Below, piece by piece: positions 32,086 to 40,662 of a stretch of DNA of 64,000 nt. Below the pieces are notes generated by a model. It had not been told where the DNA came from. It worked only from the letters and a program-made list of their open reading frames with translations, and did not search any database. The stretch comes from Coneutiohabitans sp964457925. GTDB taxonomy: Bacteria > Zhuqueibacterota > Zhuqueibacteria > Zhuqueibacterales > Zhuqueibacteraceae. Every line of letters begins with the position of its first letter. Position 1 is the stretch's first letter. Position numbers and translations under genes: made by a program. The stretch spans positions 62,001 to 126,000 of the forward strand of contig CAYWGH010000014.1 in assembly GCA_964457925.1 (NCBI GenBank), given 5' to 3'.

Positions 32086-34629
32086 TCACCCTCTTTGCGC
32101 GTGATAGAACTTCCTCATCTCTTCAAACACTTCTTCAGATGGTCCCACCACGGTGCGGCATTCCGGCAGGGATTCCAAAAACACCTGGCCGTAGCGCTTT
32201 GTCACAATGCGATTATCAAAAATTACGATGGCGCCGAAATCGGTTTTGCGGCGAATGAGGCGGCCAAAGCCCTGCTTGAGCTTGATCACCGCCTGCGGCA
32301 CGGAATATTCCATAAACGAATTGCCGCCGCGTTTGTCGATGGCCTCGACGCGCGCCTCGATCACCGGCTCGGTGGGCACGCGGAACGGCAGCTTGGGGAT
32401 GATTACGCATTCCAGCGCCTCGCCGTGAACATCCACGCCCTGCCAAAAACTATCCGTTCCGAACAGCACCGCGCCGACATTTTTTTTGAAACGTTCGAGC
32501 ATTTGATGGCGGCCCTCCGTGCCTTGTTTGAGCGCAAGTATGCCTTTTTCTGCCAGTTCGCCGGCGAGAGCATTGTACATTTGATTGAGCAGGCTGTAAG
32601 AGGTGAACAGAATAAACGCGCGGCCTTGTGAAATATTCAAGACGCGCGACAAGCTTTGCTGCAATGCCCGGGCATAGCCGGCTTGATTCGGATCCGGCAT
32701 ATCTCGTGGAATCGCCAGCAAAACCTGGCGGCCATAGTCAAACGGCGAGGCGAGCGCGGCGCTGTTGCGCCGGTCCGAATTGAGCGCCTGCAATCCCAAA
32801 CGTTCTTCCAAAAAACGGAACGATTTGCCCACCGCCAGCGTCGCGGATGTCATGATGACGGTGGGGAACTTTTCAAAAACAGTTTTTTGCAAAATGGGCG
32901 CGATATCAAGCGGGGCACTGCGCAAACGCACGACGTTGCCCCAGCGCGAGGCTTTCATCTCCAGCCAGCGAATGTTGTTTTCGTCGTCGCTGAGCAACAC
33001 TTGTTCCGTTTGCGTCGCCATATCGAGCAGGCGATTGGCTTGCGCATTGAGATCGACGGCCAGCGAATTGGCCTCGCCGCCGAGATAATGCTCGGCAGTC
33101 TCGAGCAGCTTGACGACTTTGTCCAGCGCTTCAACATTGTCGCGTAGCGATTTGAGAAATACGGAGACGTGCTTCGTGATAATTTCCTGCCAGAGCTTGT
33201 CGCGCGTGAGCGCCGGGGTCAAACGGATTTTGGTTTCATCATATTCATTTTGACGCTTGCTCGCGCCCCAGGCGAACAGGCGTTCCATTAATTCCGCCAG
33301 ATCGTGTTCGAAATTGACCAATGCTGGTTCGCACACGCCGTCGATTTGTTCGCGAAATTTATCCAGCAGCGTGCGCGTGACTGTGCCGGCTCGACGCTGC
33401 AACTTTACCATGGTGTACGGCAGTAGCCCGGTTTGCTTTGTGTCTTTGATGCGATAGAGCTTGTGAATCACGCGCAGGAAGGCATGATAACTCGTGGCCG
33501 CGCCGAAGTAGGAGGAGGCGACTTCTTCGATGTCATGCGCCTCATCGAGAATGATGCGCCGGTATTTGGGCAGCACCGCCACTTCCGAGCTGCCGCCTTT
33601 TTCGCCGCGCACGGAAAGATCGGCAAACAGAAGATGGTGATTCGCGATTAGAACATTGGCATTGGCGGCGCGCCGCCGGGCGTTATAGAAAAAGCATTCA
33701 TTGTAAAACGGGCATTTCGTGCGCAGCGTGGTGTCGCTTTCGGATTGAATTTTTTCCCACACCGCTTCGCTCGGCAGAAAGCCGAGATCGGATTTACTGC
33801 CGTCCGGCGAATTTTTGGCCCAGTCGATGATGCTATTCAGTTCCTGGCGTTGGTTTATTTCGGAAAACAAATCCGGCTGGGATTGTATTTCGTGCAGCTT
33901 GCGCTTGCAGGCGTAGTTCGTGCGGCCCTTTACCAATTCCGCGCGGAATTTCAATGGCAAAGTCGCTTGCAGCAGAGGAATGTCTTTGTTGATGAGCTGT
34001 TCTTGCAGATTAATGGTGCCGGTGGCAACCACGGCGCGCTCGCGATTGCGCACGCTCCATTCGATGGCAGGCAGGAGATATGCCAGCGTCTTGCCGGTTC
34101 CGGTGCCCGCTTCGATGATCGAAATCTTGTTTTCATTGAAAGCGTCCGCCACTTGCGCCAGCATGTGCTGCTGCTGCGGGCGCGCCTCGAAATTTTCAAG
34201 GACGCCGGCCAGCGGCCCCTGCGGGCCGAGAAACTCCTGCAACCGCTTTGCTTTCAGCTTGACGATCTCTTTTGGCTTTTGCGGCTCGACGACGACGTAA
34301 ATATCCGAGACGTAGTTATTCACGATGTAAAAAGCCACGGCTTCGTTGCCCAGCTCGGAAGCGATGCCGGCATCGGCATTGGAGGGCTGCAGCACACCGG
34401 AGGGATGATTGTGAATCACCGCATCGCCGGTGTGAACCAAGTTGATTATGGCCGGCACCATCATTTTGTTGCCGCGCGCCACGACTTGCACCGCCTCGAC
34501 CACACCTTTGGAATTAACCTTGCCGACAAAAAACACTTCGTTACCGCCGGCTTGTTGAATATGATGGCGCATGTAAAAAATCGCTTCGTCGGCGAGGTAG
34601 TCTTTGATTTTGCGCGCGGTTTGTGACAT
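32086..34629 (-). CDS. dinG: DinG-family DNA helicase with N-terminal RadC-like JAB domain
   Basis: The product has 847 residues. Residues 1-125 form a JAB/RadC-like domain with HNHPSG (73-78) and PSNAD (82-86; Glu31 is a candidate zinc/active-site partner). An XPD/DinG superfamily 2 helicase follows: Walker A GTGTGKT (175-181), NLQEQ (Ia), DEAH (362-365), and late motifs SFWQGVDV and QGFGRLIRR. The iron-sulfur region has Cys241, Cys306 and Cys312, but the expected further cysteine before Cys306 is Thr (SDTTLRTKC). Known DinG proteins unwind DNA 5'-3' and act on R-loops and repair intermediates. The JAB fusion suggests an added hydrolase or DNA-structure recognition role. Confidence 0.9.
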   Translation of the reverse strand: MSQTARKIKDYLADEAIFYMRHHIQQAGGNEVFFVGKVNSKGVVEAVQVVARGNKMMVPAIINLVHTGDAVIHNHPSGVLQPSNADAGIASELGNEAVAFYIVNNYVSDIYVVVEPQKPKEIVKLKAKRLQEFLGPQGPLAGVLENFEARPQQQHMLAQVADAFNENKISIIEAGTGTGKTLAYLLPAIEWSVRNRERAVVATGTINLQEQLINKDIPLLQATLPLKFRAELVKGRTNYACKRKLHEIQSQPDLFSEINQRQELNSIIDWAKNSPDGSKSDLGFLPSEAVWEKIQSESDTTLRTKCPFYNECFFYNARRRAANANVLIANHHLLFADLSVRGEKGGSSEVAVLPKYRRIILDEAHDIEEVASSYFGAATSYHAFLRVIHKLYRIKDTKQTGLLPYTMVKLQRRAGTVTRTLLDKFREQIDGVCEPALVNFEHDLAELMERLFAWGASKRQNEYDETKIRLTPALTRDKLWQEIITKHVSVFLKSLRDNVEALDKVVKLLETAEHYLGGEANSLAVDLNAQANRLLDMATQTEQVLLSDDENNIRWLEMKASRWGNVVRLRSAPLDIAPILQKTVFEKFPTVIMTSATLAVGKSFRFLEERLGLQALNSDRRNSAALASPFDYGRQVLLAIPRDMPDPNQAGYARALQQSLSRVLNISQGRAFILFTSYSLLNQMYNALAGELAEKGILALKQGTEGRHQMLERFKKNVGAVLFGTDSFWQGVDVHGEALECVIIPKLPFRVPTEPVIEARVEAIDKRGGNSFMEYSVPQAVIKLKQGFGRLIRRKTDFGAIVIFDNRIVTKRYGQVFLESLPECRTVVGPSEEVFEEMRKFYHAQRG

Positions 34630-34863
34630 GACGGATTTGGGTCGTTGGTTGCTTGTTGCTGGTTGGCTGCTGCAATCGAGCTGCTTGTCACCGGACTTTG
34701 TACGGCGTGATGAAAAGCCTGCGTAATATAAGATATTTTGCCTGAAAAGGAAAAGCCCGATCTGCCAATCCGCAGATTTCCGGCTTGCTTTCGAGCACGA
34801 AAATGAGCAAATTTACGCGCTTCAAAATTGGGAAAATCCCGGAGGGCAAAGCCGATGGGATAA
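34630..34863. other. Divergent gap between the helicase and the HEPN gene
   Basis: A 28-codon frame (34803-34889, starting MSKFTRFKIGKIPEGKADGI) overlaps the start of the HEPN homology. It could be the tail of a lost partner gene. No promoter is clear. Confidence 0.3.
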
Positions 34864-34950
34864 CAAAGCTGGATAGACAAGGCGAATGAAAATCTGGCCG
34901 TTGCCGAGTGGAGTCATGCTCAAGGGCACGTCAATGCCTGCGCCAATCGC

Positions 34951-35244
34951 ATGTACTACGCCATGTTTCATGCCGCGATTGCGGCGTTGATCAAAAAACA
35001 AATACAGCCACCGGAAGACAAATTCGGCCATGAATGGGTTCAATCCAACTTCGCCGGGCAACTCATCCACCGCCGCAAGATTTTTGCATCGAAATTCAGG
35101 CGATATTTGACGGATGCTCGTTGGGTTCGCAAAGCCGCAGACTATGAGCCAAATCCAGTCAGAAAAAAGGCCGTTACGAACGAGCTTATAAAAGCACGGG
35201 AATTGTGTGCCATCATTCAGCAGGAGATAATACATGACGCTTAA
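34951..35244 (+). CDS. HEPN-domain protein, start codon unclear
   Basis: The region from ATG 34951 codes for 97 residues, but homology to HEPN proteins extends upstream in the same frame to a stop at 34861. That stretch (SWIDKANENLAVAEWSHAQG) is a normal HEPN first helix and lacks any ATG, GTG or TTG. The gene is therefore either damaged at its 5' end or uses a non-standard start. The conserved NRMYYAMFHAA keeps an Arg-x6-His arrangement, compatible with the HEPN RNase motif. HEPN proteins are commonly ribonuclease toxins. The last 11 bases overlap the next gene, suggesting a two-gene unit. Confidence 0.65.
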   Translation: MYYAMFHAAIAALIKKQIQPPEDKFGHEWVQSNFAGQLIHRRKIFASKFRRYLTDARWVRKAADYEPNPVRKKAVTNELIKARELCAIIQQEIIHDA

Positions 35245-35509
35245 CCAGAAGCAGGAAGAGCTGGTTAACTCGCTTAGAAATGAACTTGAGACCAAATTTC
35301 CTGAAATCAAGTTCGTCAAAATCAGGCCGGATATCGAAATTCCCAATGGGGTTCTTCTCTATTTTACCTTTACCGAACCGGAAAACGAAGACCGGCTTAT
35401 TGCATTTGGCGAATATGCGAGCGACCGCACGGGTGACATTCTGCTCGATTACGGTTTTCATATAACCGTCATGCCGGTGGCGCGCAACGGCGAGCCGGCT
35501 GTTGCGTGA
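35234..35509 (+). CDS. Small protein overlapping the HEPN gene, possible antitoxin partner
   Basis: The product has 91 residues: an N-terminal amphipathic helix (QKQEELVNSLRNELETKFPE), then mixed beta strands (VLLYFTFTEPENEDRLIAFG) and a closing strand DILLDYGFHITVMPVA. The closing strand resembles the C-terminal part of minimal nucleotidyltransferases, the usual HEPN partners, but the GSxxxG-Dx(D/E) motif of active enzymes is absent. I therefore do not call it an MNT protein. The overlap with the HEPN frame supports co-translation. The function is inferred only from context. Confidence 0.6.
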   Translation: MTLNQKQEELVNSLRNELETKFPEIKFVKIRPDIEIPNGVLLYFTFTEPENEDRLIAFGEYASDRTGDILLDYGFHITVMPVARNGEPAVA

Positions 35510-35522
35510 GGCCAAAAGCTGC

Positions 35523-35551
35523 TTGACTTTTCGCTTGTGTGCAACTAAATT
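35523..35551 (+). promoter_or_regulatory. Promoter upstream of fbp
   Basis: TTGACT and TAAATT are separated by exactly 17 bases, 113 bp before the chosen fbp start. Confidence 0.6.
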
Positions 35552-35663
35552 GCGCCACTTTTTATTTTCGCGCGAAGTGTTATAAAGTAGAGTCGTTACA
35601 CCCCCTGCCTTCCCACCTGTGGCAGGAGCGGGCCACCGCCATCCCATCTCCCAGGAGCGTGTC

Positions 35664-36674
35664 ATGGTCAAAAGACTGATGACGATCGAGCGGCACATCA
35701 TCGAACAACAAAAATCTTTTCCACAAGCCACCGGCGAGTTCTCTGCGTTGTTGTATGATCTCGCGTTCGCTGCAAAAGTGATCTCGCGGGAAGTGCGGCG
35801 CGCGGGCTTGATCGATATTCTCGGCTTCACCGGCACCTCCAACGTGCAGGGCGAGCTGGTGCGCAAACTCGATGAATACGCCGACGATGTCATCTTTCGC
35901 GCCATGGATCATACTGGGCGGCTCTGTTGCCTGGCCAGCGAAGAACGCGACGAGTTGATCGCCATTCCCGCCGAATTCAAATGCGGGCATTATGTGCTGC
36001 TCTACGATCCGCTCGACGGCTCATCCAACATCGACGCCAACGTCAGTATCGGCACAATCTTTTCCATTCACCGCAAAATCAGCTCGGGCGAGCATGGGAC
36101 CTTGGCCGATGCCTTGCAGCCGGGCAGGAATCAAGTCGGCGCCGGCTACATTCTCTACGGCTCCTCGACCCTGCTCATGTACACGGCCGGGCGCGGTGTG
36201 CATGGCTTCACGCTCGATCCCACTGTCGGCGAGTTCTTGCTTTCGCATGAAAACCTGATGACGCCCCGGCGCGGCGGAATCTACAGCGTGAACGAGGGCA
36301 ACTCCGGGAAGTGGAGTGAGGGCATGCGCAATTACATTAATTATCTCAAAGGCAGCGACAAAGCCACGGGCCGGCCGTATTCCTCGCGTTACATCGGCTC
36401 GCTGGTTTCGGATTTCCATCGCAATTTGCTCTACGGCGGGATTTTTCTCTATCCCGCGGACAGTAAAAATCCCAACGGCAAATTGCGCTTGCTGTATGAA
36501 GCCAACCCGCTGGCATTTATTGCGGAACAGGCAGGCGGGGCGGCCAGCAACGGCCAGGAACGTGTGCTCGACCTTACGCCCACCGAGCTGCATCAACGCA
36601 CGCCGTTAATCGTCGGCTCGGCGGAGGATGTGCAGGAAGCCGTGGATTTTTTGCAAGGCAAGCGCGCCAGCTGA
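35664..36674 (+). CDS. fbp: Fructose-1,6-bisphosphatase, class I
   Basis: The ATG at 35664 is chosen (336 residues) because AGGAGCG lies ahead of it and family homology begins at TIERHIIEQQ; a GTG at 35619 is possible. The metal-binding signature DPLDGSSNID lies near 114-123, the acidic loop at ASEERDELI, and substrate-binding YVGSxVxDxHR-type residues at YIGSLVSDFHRNL. It removes the 1-phosphate of fructose-1,6-bisphosphate, the committed step of gluconeogenesis. No other sugar-pathway gene adjoins it; it has its own promoter. Confidence 0.95.
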   Translation: MVKRLMTIERHIIEQQKSFPQATGEFSALLYDLAFAAKVISREVRRAGLIDILGFTGTSNVQGELVRKLDEYADDVIFRAMDHTGRLCCLASEERDELIAIPAEFKCGHYVLLYDPLDGSSNIDANVSIGTIFSIHRKISSGEHGTLADALQPGRNQVGAGYILYGSSTLLMYTAGRGVHGFTLDPTVGEFLLSHENLMTPRRGGIYSVNEGNSGKWSEGMRNYINYLKGSDKATGRPYSSRYIGSLVSDFHRNLLYGGIFLYPADSKNPNGKLRLLYEANPLAFIAEQAGGAASNGQERVLDLTPTELHQRTPLIVGSAEDVQEAVDFLQGKRAS

Positions 36675-36682
36675 CAAACTGC

Positions 36683-36711
36683 TTGACAAGAGACAAAAAA
36701 TTTTCTACTCT
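36683..36711 (+). promoter_or_regulatory. Promoter upstream of ssb
   Basis: TTGACA and TACTCT are separated by 17 bases, about 155 bp before ssb. Confidence 0.6.
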
Positions 36712-36866
36712 TGCATGAAATTTATGCCCGGCCGTGATTGACCTGCTGCGATCCCGAGAGAGATTTAGAGACGAGGCGTTTTTGAATCGCGCCGGTGTAT
36801 CATTTGTGTCATGCGAATAATTCCGGCATTGACACAGGAAACCACTAAACCCGAAAGGGGGAGCTT

Positions 36867-37304
36867 ATGGCCCGTGGATTAAACAGAGTGATGTTGATCG
36901 GCCATGTCGGTCGCGACCCGGAAATGAAATATACTCCGGGCGGCATGGCGGTCGCAACCTTCAGCGTGGCGACCAATGACAGCTTCAAAGACAAGGAAGG
37001 CAAATTGCAGGAGCGCACGGAGTGGCATCGTATCGTGGCATTTGGCCGCACCGCGGAAGTGATGGGCGAATATCTTAAAAAAGGCCAGCAAGTTTTTGTG
37101 GAGGGTCGGCTGCAAACGCGCTCCTGGGATGACGACAAAGGCCAGAAGCGCTACATCACCGAGATTGTTGCCTTGAGCGTGCAGTTCCTCGGCCGGAAAG
37201 GCGAGGGCGGCGACGGCTCCGGCGGCGGTGAAATTCCAACCCCGGGCGACGATTTCGCGCCGGCCTCCGCCTCGACCGGCGAACCCGAAGATCTGCCGTT
37301 CTAA
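36867..37304 (+). CDS. ssb: Single-stranded DNA-binding protein
   Basis: The product has 145 residues. The OB-fold begins RGLNRVMLIGHVGRDPEMKY and continues with WHRIVAFGRTAEVMGEYLKKG and VEGRLQTRSW, all standard SSB segments. A Gly-rich linker follows, and the acidic tip DLPF at the C-terminus is the docking site for replication and repair partners. GGGGGAG precedes the ATG. It is transcribed from its own promoter and closed by a strong terminator, separate from the replication and ribosomal S6/S18 context seen in many bacteria. Confidence 0.97.
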   Translation: MARGLNRVMLIGHVGRDPEMKYTPGGMAVATFSVATNDSFKDKEGKLQERTEWHRIVAFGRTAEVMGEYLKKGQQVFVEGRLQTRSWDDDKGQKRYITEIVALSVQFLGRKGEGGDGSGGGEIPTPGDDFAPASASTGEPEDLPF

Positions 37305-37354
37305 AAATGCAAAGGAATAACGTGGGTCGTGCAGAAAACAACATAGAAAATCCT

Positions 37355-37388
37355 AATCCGAGTCCGCATCGGGCTCGGATTTTTTTTC
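37355..37388 (+). terminator. Intrinsic terminator after ssb
   Basis: Arms AATCCGAG and CTCGGATT surround an 11-base loop and are followed by eight T residues. Confidence 0.85.
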
Positions 37389-37490
37389 TCCCAACCGGGT
37401 CGTTTCAAATTCATAACCATTTTGCCAACCAGCCACGCGTTCCTGCGCGAGCGAGGTTCGGCCTGGCCCTCATGCGGGAGATTTGTTGAA

Positions 37491-37925
37491 ATGAGCCGAC
37501 CCTCGCCGCCGGCACAACGGCTGCCGGTTGACATGCAGCAATTGATTGCTGCGGCGGTGCGCGCCAAGCAAAAAGCGCTGGCGCCGTACTCGAAGTTTCA
37601 CGTTGGCGCTGCGATTGTGACGGCTGACGGCAAATTGTTTGACGGCTGCAATATCGAATCCAGTTCCTTTGGGCTGACCTGTTGCGCCGAGCGCGTCGCC
37701 ATTTACAAAGCGCTCTCCGAAGGCGCGCGTGACTTTGTCAGTCTAGCGGTGGCGGCAGATACCAACGAATTTACCACGCCCTGCGGCGCCTGCCGGCAGG
37801 TGTTGTGGGACTACGCCCGCAATCTCCACATCATCCTCGTGAATCTCGCCGGCGCAACGCGCGAGTATAGGTTGGAAGACTTGTTACCCCAGGCATTTGA
37901 CGAACATTTGTTAGGCCATGCATAA
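37491..37925 (+). CDS. cdd: Cytidine deaminase
   Basis: The product has 144 residues from ATG 37491; a frame extending to 37422 adds residues without homology and would overlap the terminator region. The zinc and catalytic motifs are CAERVA (about 65) and PCGACRQ (about 96-102). The substrate loop FHVGAAIVTADG and ligand-binding CNIESSS are also present. It deaminates cytidine and deoxycytidine to the uridine forms. First gene of a cdd-udk-tdk-punA salvage operon; its last codons overlap udk by 8 bp, implying translational coupling. Confidence 0.95.
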   Translation: MSRPSPPAQRLPVDMQQLIAAAVRAKQKALAPYSKFHVGAAIVTADGKLFDGCNIESSSFGLTCCAERVAIYKALSEGARDFVSLAVAADTNEFTTPCGACRQVLWDYARNLHIILVNLAGATREYRLEDLLPQAFDEHLLGHA

Positions 37926-38562
37926 AAACTGGACGAAACGCGGCATTTTGATCGGCATCGCCGGCGGCTCCGGTTCGGGCAAGACGATGGTCACACAAAA
38001 GATCGTCAGTCAGCTCGGCTCCGATCGCGTGGTTATTGTCGAGCAGGATTCCTATTACCGCAATATCAACCATCTTTCCCTCGAAGAGCGCGCGAACTAT
38101 AATTTTGACCATCCGGCCTCGATTGATTCCGAATTGCTGGTGCGGCATATCAAGGAATTGTTGAGCGGGCATTCCATCGATATTCCCATCTACGATTTTA
38201 CCACACACTCCCGCCGGGCAGAAACCAAAAGCACCGGCCCGCACGACGTGATCGTGCTTGAGGGCATTTTGATTCTCGACAATCCGCAATTGCGCGAGTT
38301 GATGGATATCAAAGTCTATGTCGATACAGACGCGGATTTGCGCTTCATTCGCCGGTTGAAACGCGACACCGCCGAGCGCGGCCGCAGCATGCAGTCGGTG
38401 ATCGAGCAATATGAAAAAAGCGTGCGGCCCATGCACCTGCAGTTCGTCGAGCCGAGCAAGCGCTACGCCGATCTCATTATTCCCGAAGGCGGGTATAATT
38501 TGGTGGCCATCGATCTGTTGCGCACGAAGATTGCGGCGTTGTTGCGCGAGAAGCAGCGCTAA
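37918..38562 (+). CDS. udk: Uridine kinase
   Basis: The product of 214 residues is the standard length. The P-loop GGSGSGKT lies at residues 16-23. The substrate region YYRNINHLSLEERANYNFDHP and the YDFTTHSR loop are typical of uridine-cytidine kinases, and DVIVLEGILIL is the Walker B-like strand. It phosphorylates uridine and cytidine to UMP and CMP. The start codon lies inside the end of cdd. It acts directly on the product of the cytidine deaminase next door. Confidence 0.95.
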   Translation: MHKNWTKRGILIGIAGGSGSGKTMVTQKIVSQLGSDRVVIVEQDSYYRNINHLSLEERANYNFDHPASIDSELLVRHIKELLSGHSIDIPIYDFTTHSRRAETKSTGPHDVIVLEGILILDNPQLRELMDIKVYVDTDADLRFIRRLKRDTAERGRSMQSVIEQYEKSVRPMHLQFVEPSKRYADLIIPEGGYNLVAIDLLRTKIAALLREKQR

Positions 38563-38714
38563 ACTTCAAGCCAGAAATGCGAAGAAGTCCAAGGATGGTG
38601 AGAAGCCGCAACCCGGTTTTCGTTTCACGAAGTTTGTTCAAACAGGCGTCATCGCAATACATCCCAATTTCCACAGTCCGCTTTCTAACCTTGCAAACAG
38701 GAAGTTCATGACTC

Positions 38715-39272
38715 ATGCCTGCGAATTCCGATATCGGCTCAATTGAAGTGATTTGCGGCGGCATGTTCAGCGGCAAAACCGAAGAATTGATTCGCCGCTT
38801 GCGCCGCGCGCAAATCGCCAAACAACGTGTGATGATTTTTAAGCCGGCGATTGACGATCGTTACGCCAGCGACCACATTGTCTCACATAGCGAGCAAAAG
38901 CTGCGTTCCGTGCCGGTGAAAAACGCCGGTGAAATTCTGGACAAGTCCGGGGACGCGCAAGTCATCGGCATCGACGAATGCCAATTTTTCGACGCCAGCC
39001 TGGTCGCCATTTGCAACCAACTCGCCAACCGCGGTGTGCGTGTCATTGTCGCAGGCCTCGATATGGATTATCGCGGCGCACCGTTCGAGCCGATGCCGCA
39101 GCTTATGGCGATTGCCGAGCAGGTTACCAAAGCGCAGGCGATTTGCATGCAGTGCGGCGAGCCGGCAAGCTATACGCAACGCCTGACCGCGGCGCGGGAA
39201 CGCGTGGTCGTCGGCGCAACCCAAATTTATGAAGCACGCTGCCGCAAGTGTTACGTTCCACCGGAAAGTTGA
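38715..39272 (+). CDS. tdk: Thymidine kinase, type II
   Basis: The product has 185 residues. The P-loop GGMFSGKT lies at 15-22, with the catalytic segment IGIDECQFFD and lasso-loop residues AQAICMQCGEPASYTQRL. The zinc site uses two CxxC pairs (CMQC and CRKC). It converts thymidine to dTMP. It follows udk by about 150 bp and abuts punA; a terminator in that gap was not seen. Together with udk it completes pyrimidine nucleoside salvage. Confidence 0.95.
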   Translation: MPANSDIGSIEVICGGMFSGKTEELIRRLRRAQIAKQRVMIFKPAIDDRYASDHIVSHSEQKLRSVPVKNAGEILDKSGDAQVIGIDECQFFDASLVAICNQLANRGVRVIVAGLDMDYRGAPFEPMPQLMAIAEQVTKAQAICMQCGEPASYTQRLTAARERVVVGATQIYEARCRKCYVPPES

Positions 39273-39276
39273 AGCC

Positions 39277-40131
39277 ATGTCAAACACCCCCACTGAACTC
39301 GCGCCGCCGCTGCTGGATGCCGAGCGCCTGATGCAGGCGAAAACATATGTGCAACAACGTATCGCTGCGATTCCCCGGCTTGCCATCATTCTCGGTTCCG
39401 GGCTGGGAACGTTTGCCGAAAGCATGGAGAATGCGCAATCCCTCTCGACAGCAGATATTCCCGAATATCCACGCTCGACAGTTGCGGGGCATGCGGGACG
39501 CTGGATCGTCGGCAAAATTGCCGGCAAAAATCTGCTCGCAATGCAGGGGCGCGTGCATTCGTATGAAGGCTACCCCTTTGCCACCGTCGGCTTTCCGGTA
39601 CACCTCATGGCCGAATTGGGCGTGCAACGCTTGATTGTGACGAATGCCGCCGGCGGGCTGAATCCCCTGTTTAAATCAGGCGATTTGATGTTGATCGACG
39701 ATCATATCAATTTCATGTTTGCCAATCCGCTGCGCGGGCAGCATCGCAAAGAATGGGGCGAACGCTGGCCGGACATGCACGCGCCGTATGATCCCGAGCT
39801 GCAACGTGTTGCGCTCGAAGCGGCGCGCCAACTCGGCATTCCATTGCAGCGCGGCGTGTTGTTTGCCTCGCGCGGCCCGAATTATGAAACCGCCGCGGAG
39901 GTCAAACTCGCGCAACGGTTGGGCGCCGATGCCGCAACCATGTCAACCGTGCCGGAAGTGTTGGTGGCCATTTCGCGGCGCATGCAAGTGCTGGGCATTT
40001 CGTGTGTCACGAATCTCTGCACCGGCATGACGAATCAAAAGCTCGATCATGCCGAGGTTACGGAAGTGGCAAACCGCATCAGCGCCAGGTTCAAACAATT
40101 ATTACAGGCGATTATCAAGGAAATTGGATGA
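39277..40131 (+). CDS. punA: Purine-nucleoside phosphorylase, trimeric (PunA/PNP-I) type
   Basis: The ATG at 39277 (284 residues) lies four bases after the tdk stop with GAAG upstream; a longer frame from 39229 would overlap tdk. Phosphate-binding GSGLG (40-44), MQGRVHSYEGYP, the base-binding TNAAGGLNP and the GPNYET segment are all present. The C-terminal CTGMTNQKLDHAEV corresponds to the NxxxG-H region of the trimeric family. It splits inosine, guanosine and deoxy forms to base plus (deoxy)ribose 1-phosphate. Last gene of the salvage operon. Confidence 0.95.
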   Translation: MSNTPTELAPPLLDAERLMQAKTYVQQRIAAIPRLAIILGSGLGTFAESMENAQSLSTADIPEYPRSTVAGHAGRWIVGKIAGKNLLAMQGRVHSYEGYPFATVGFPVHLMAELGVQRLIVTNAAGGLNPLFKSGDLMLIDDHINFMFANPLRGQHRKEWGERWPDMHAPYDPELQRVALEAARQLGIPLQRGVLFASRGPNYETAAEVKLAQRLGADAATMSTVPEVLVAISRRMQVLGISCVTNLCTGMTNQKLDHAEVTEVANRISARFKQLLQAIIKEIG

Positions 40132-40194
40132 GGCGCTTGTGGCCGCGCGGCAGTTTTTTTATTGACAGAATGCTTTCAGTGATGTTGAGACTCG

Positions 40195-40599
40195 ATGCTC
40201 GTCGTTATGAAACGCTCCAAAACTGGAAAAAATACCAAGCTTTTAGTCGTGGGCGATCGCGTTTTGATCGAGCCGGATGAAGGCGAGGAACGCACCGATG
40301 TCGGGCTTTATTTGCCGAAGTGGGCGGTGGAAAAAGAATCGGTGCAAGGCGGCAAGATCATTGCGACCGGTCCGGGAACGCCTTTGCCGGATTTCGGTGA
40401 AATTGACAGCGAGCCCTGGAAACCGGCGCGCCGCGAGACCCGCCACCTGCCCATGCAAACACGCGTCGGCGACTATGCCATCTTCCTGCGCAAGGCCGCA
40501 ATTGAAATCAAAGTTGACGACAAGAACTACCTCGTGGTGCCGCAAGGCGCAATTCTCGTGTTGATGCGCGAGAAGAAAAGCGATGATAGTAAGCTTTGA
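40195..40599 (+). CDS. GroES-like (Cpn10-fold) protein with an internal insertion
   Basis: The product has 134 residues; a second ATG at 40207 would shorten it by four. LLVVGDRVLIEPDEGEERTD resembles the first strand of GroES. It is followed by a mobile-loop-like GLYLPKWAVEKESVQGGKII, GPG, and the terminal KVDDKNYLVVPQGAILVLM matching the GroES end (consensus DGxEYLILxExDILAI). An insertion of about 35 residues with a PARRETRHLPM segment lies in the middle. No groEL lies next to it, so this may be a divergent second Cpn10 with a specialised role. A TTGACA lies at 40162 but its -10 element is poor. Confidence 0.7.
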   Translation: MLVVMKRSKTGKNTKLLVVGDRVLIEPDEGEERTDVGLYLPKWAVEKESVQGGKIIATGPGTPLPDFGEIDSEPWKPARRETRHLPMQTRVGDYAIFLRKAAIEIKVDDKNYLVVPQGAILVLMREKKSDDSKL

Positions 40600-40662
40600 G
40601 ATGTTCGCCCGCATTCTTCTCAATTAGAACGGCCCCTGTTTGCCATAAGGAATATTGCCATC

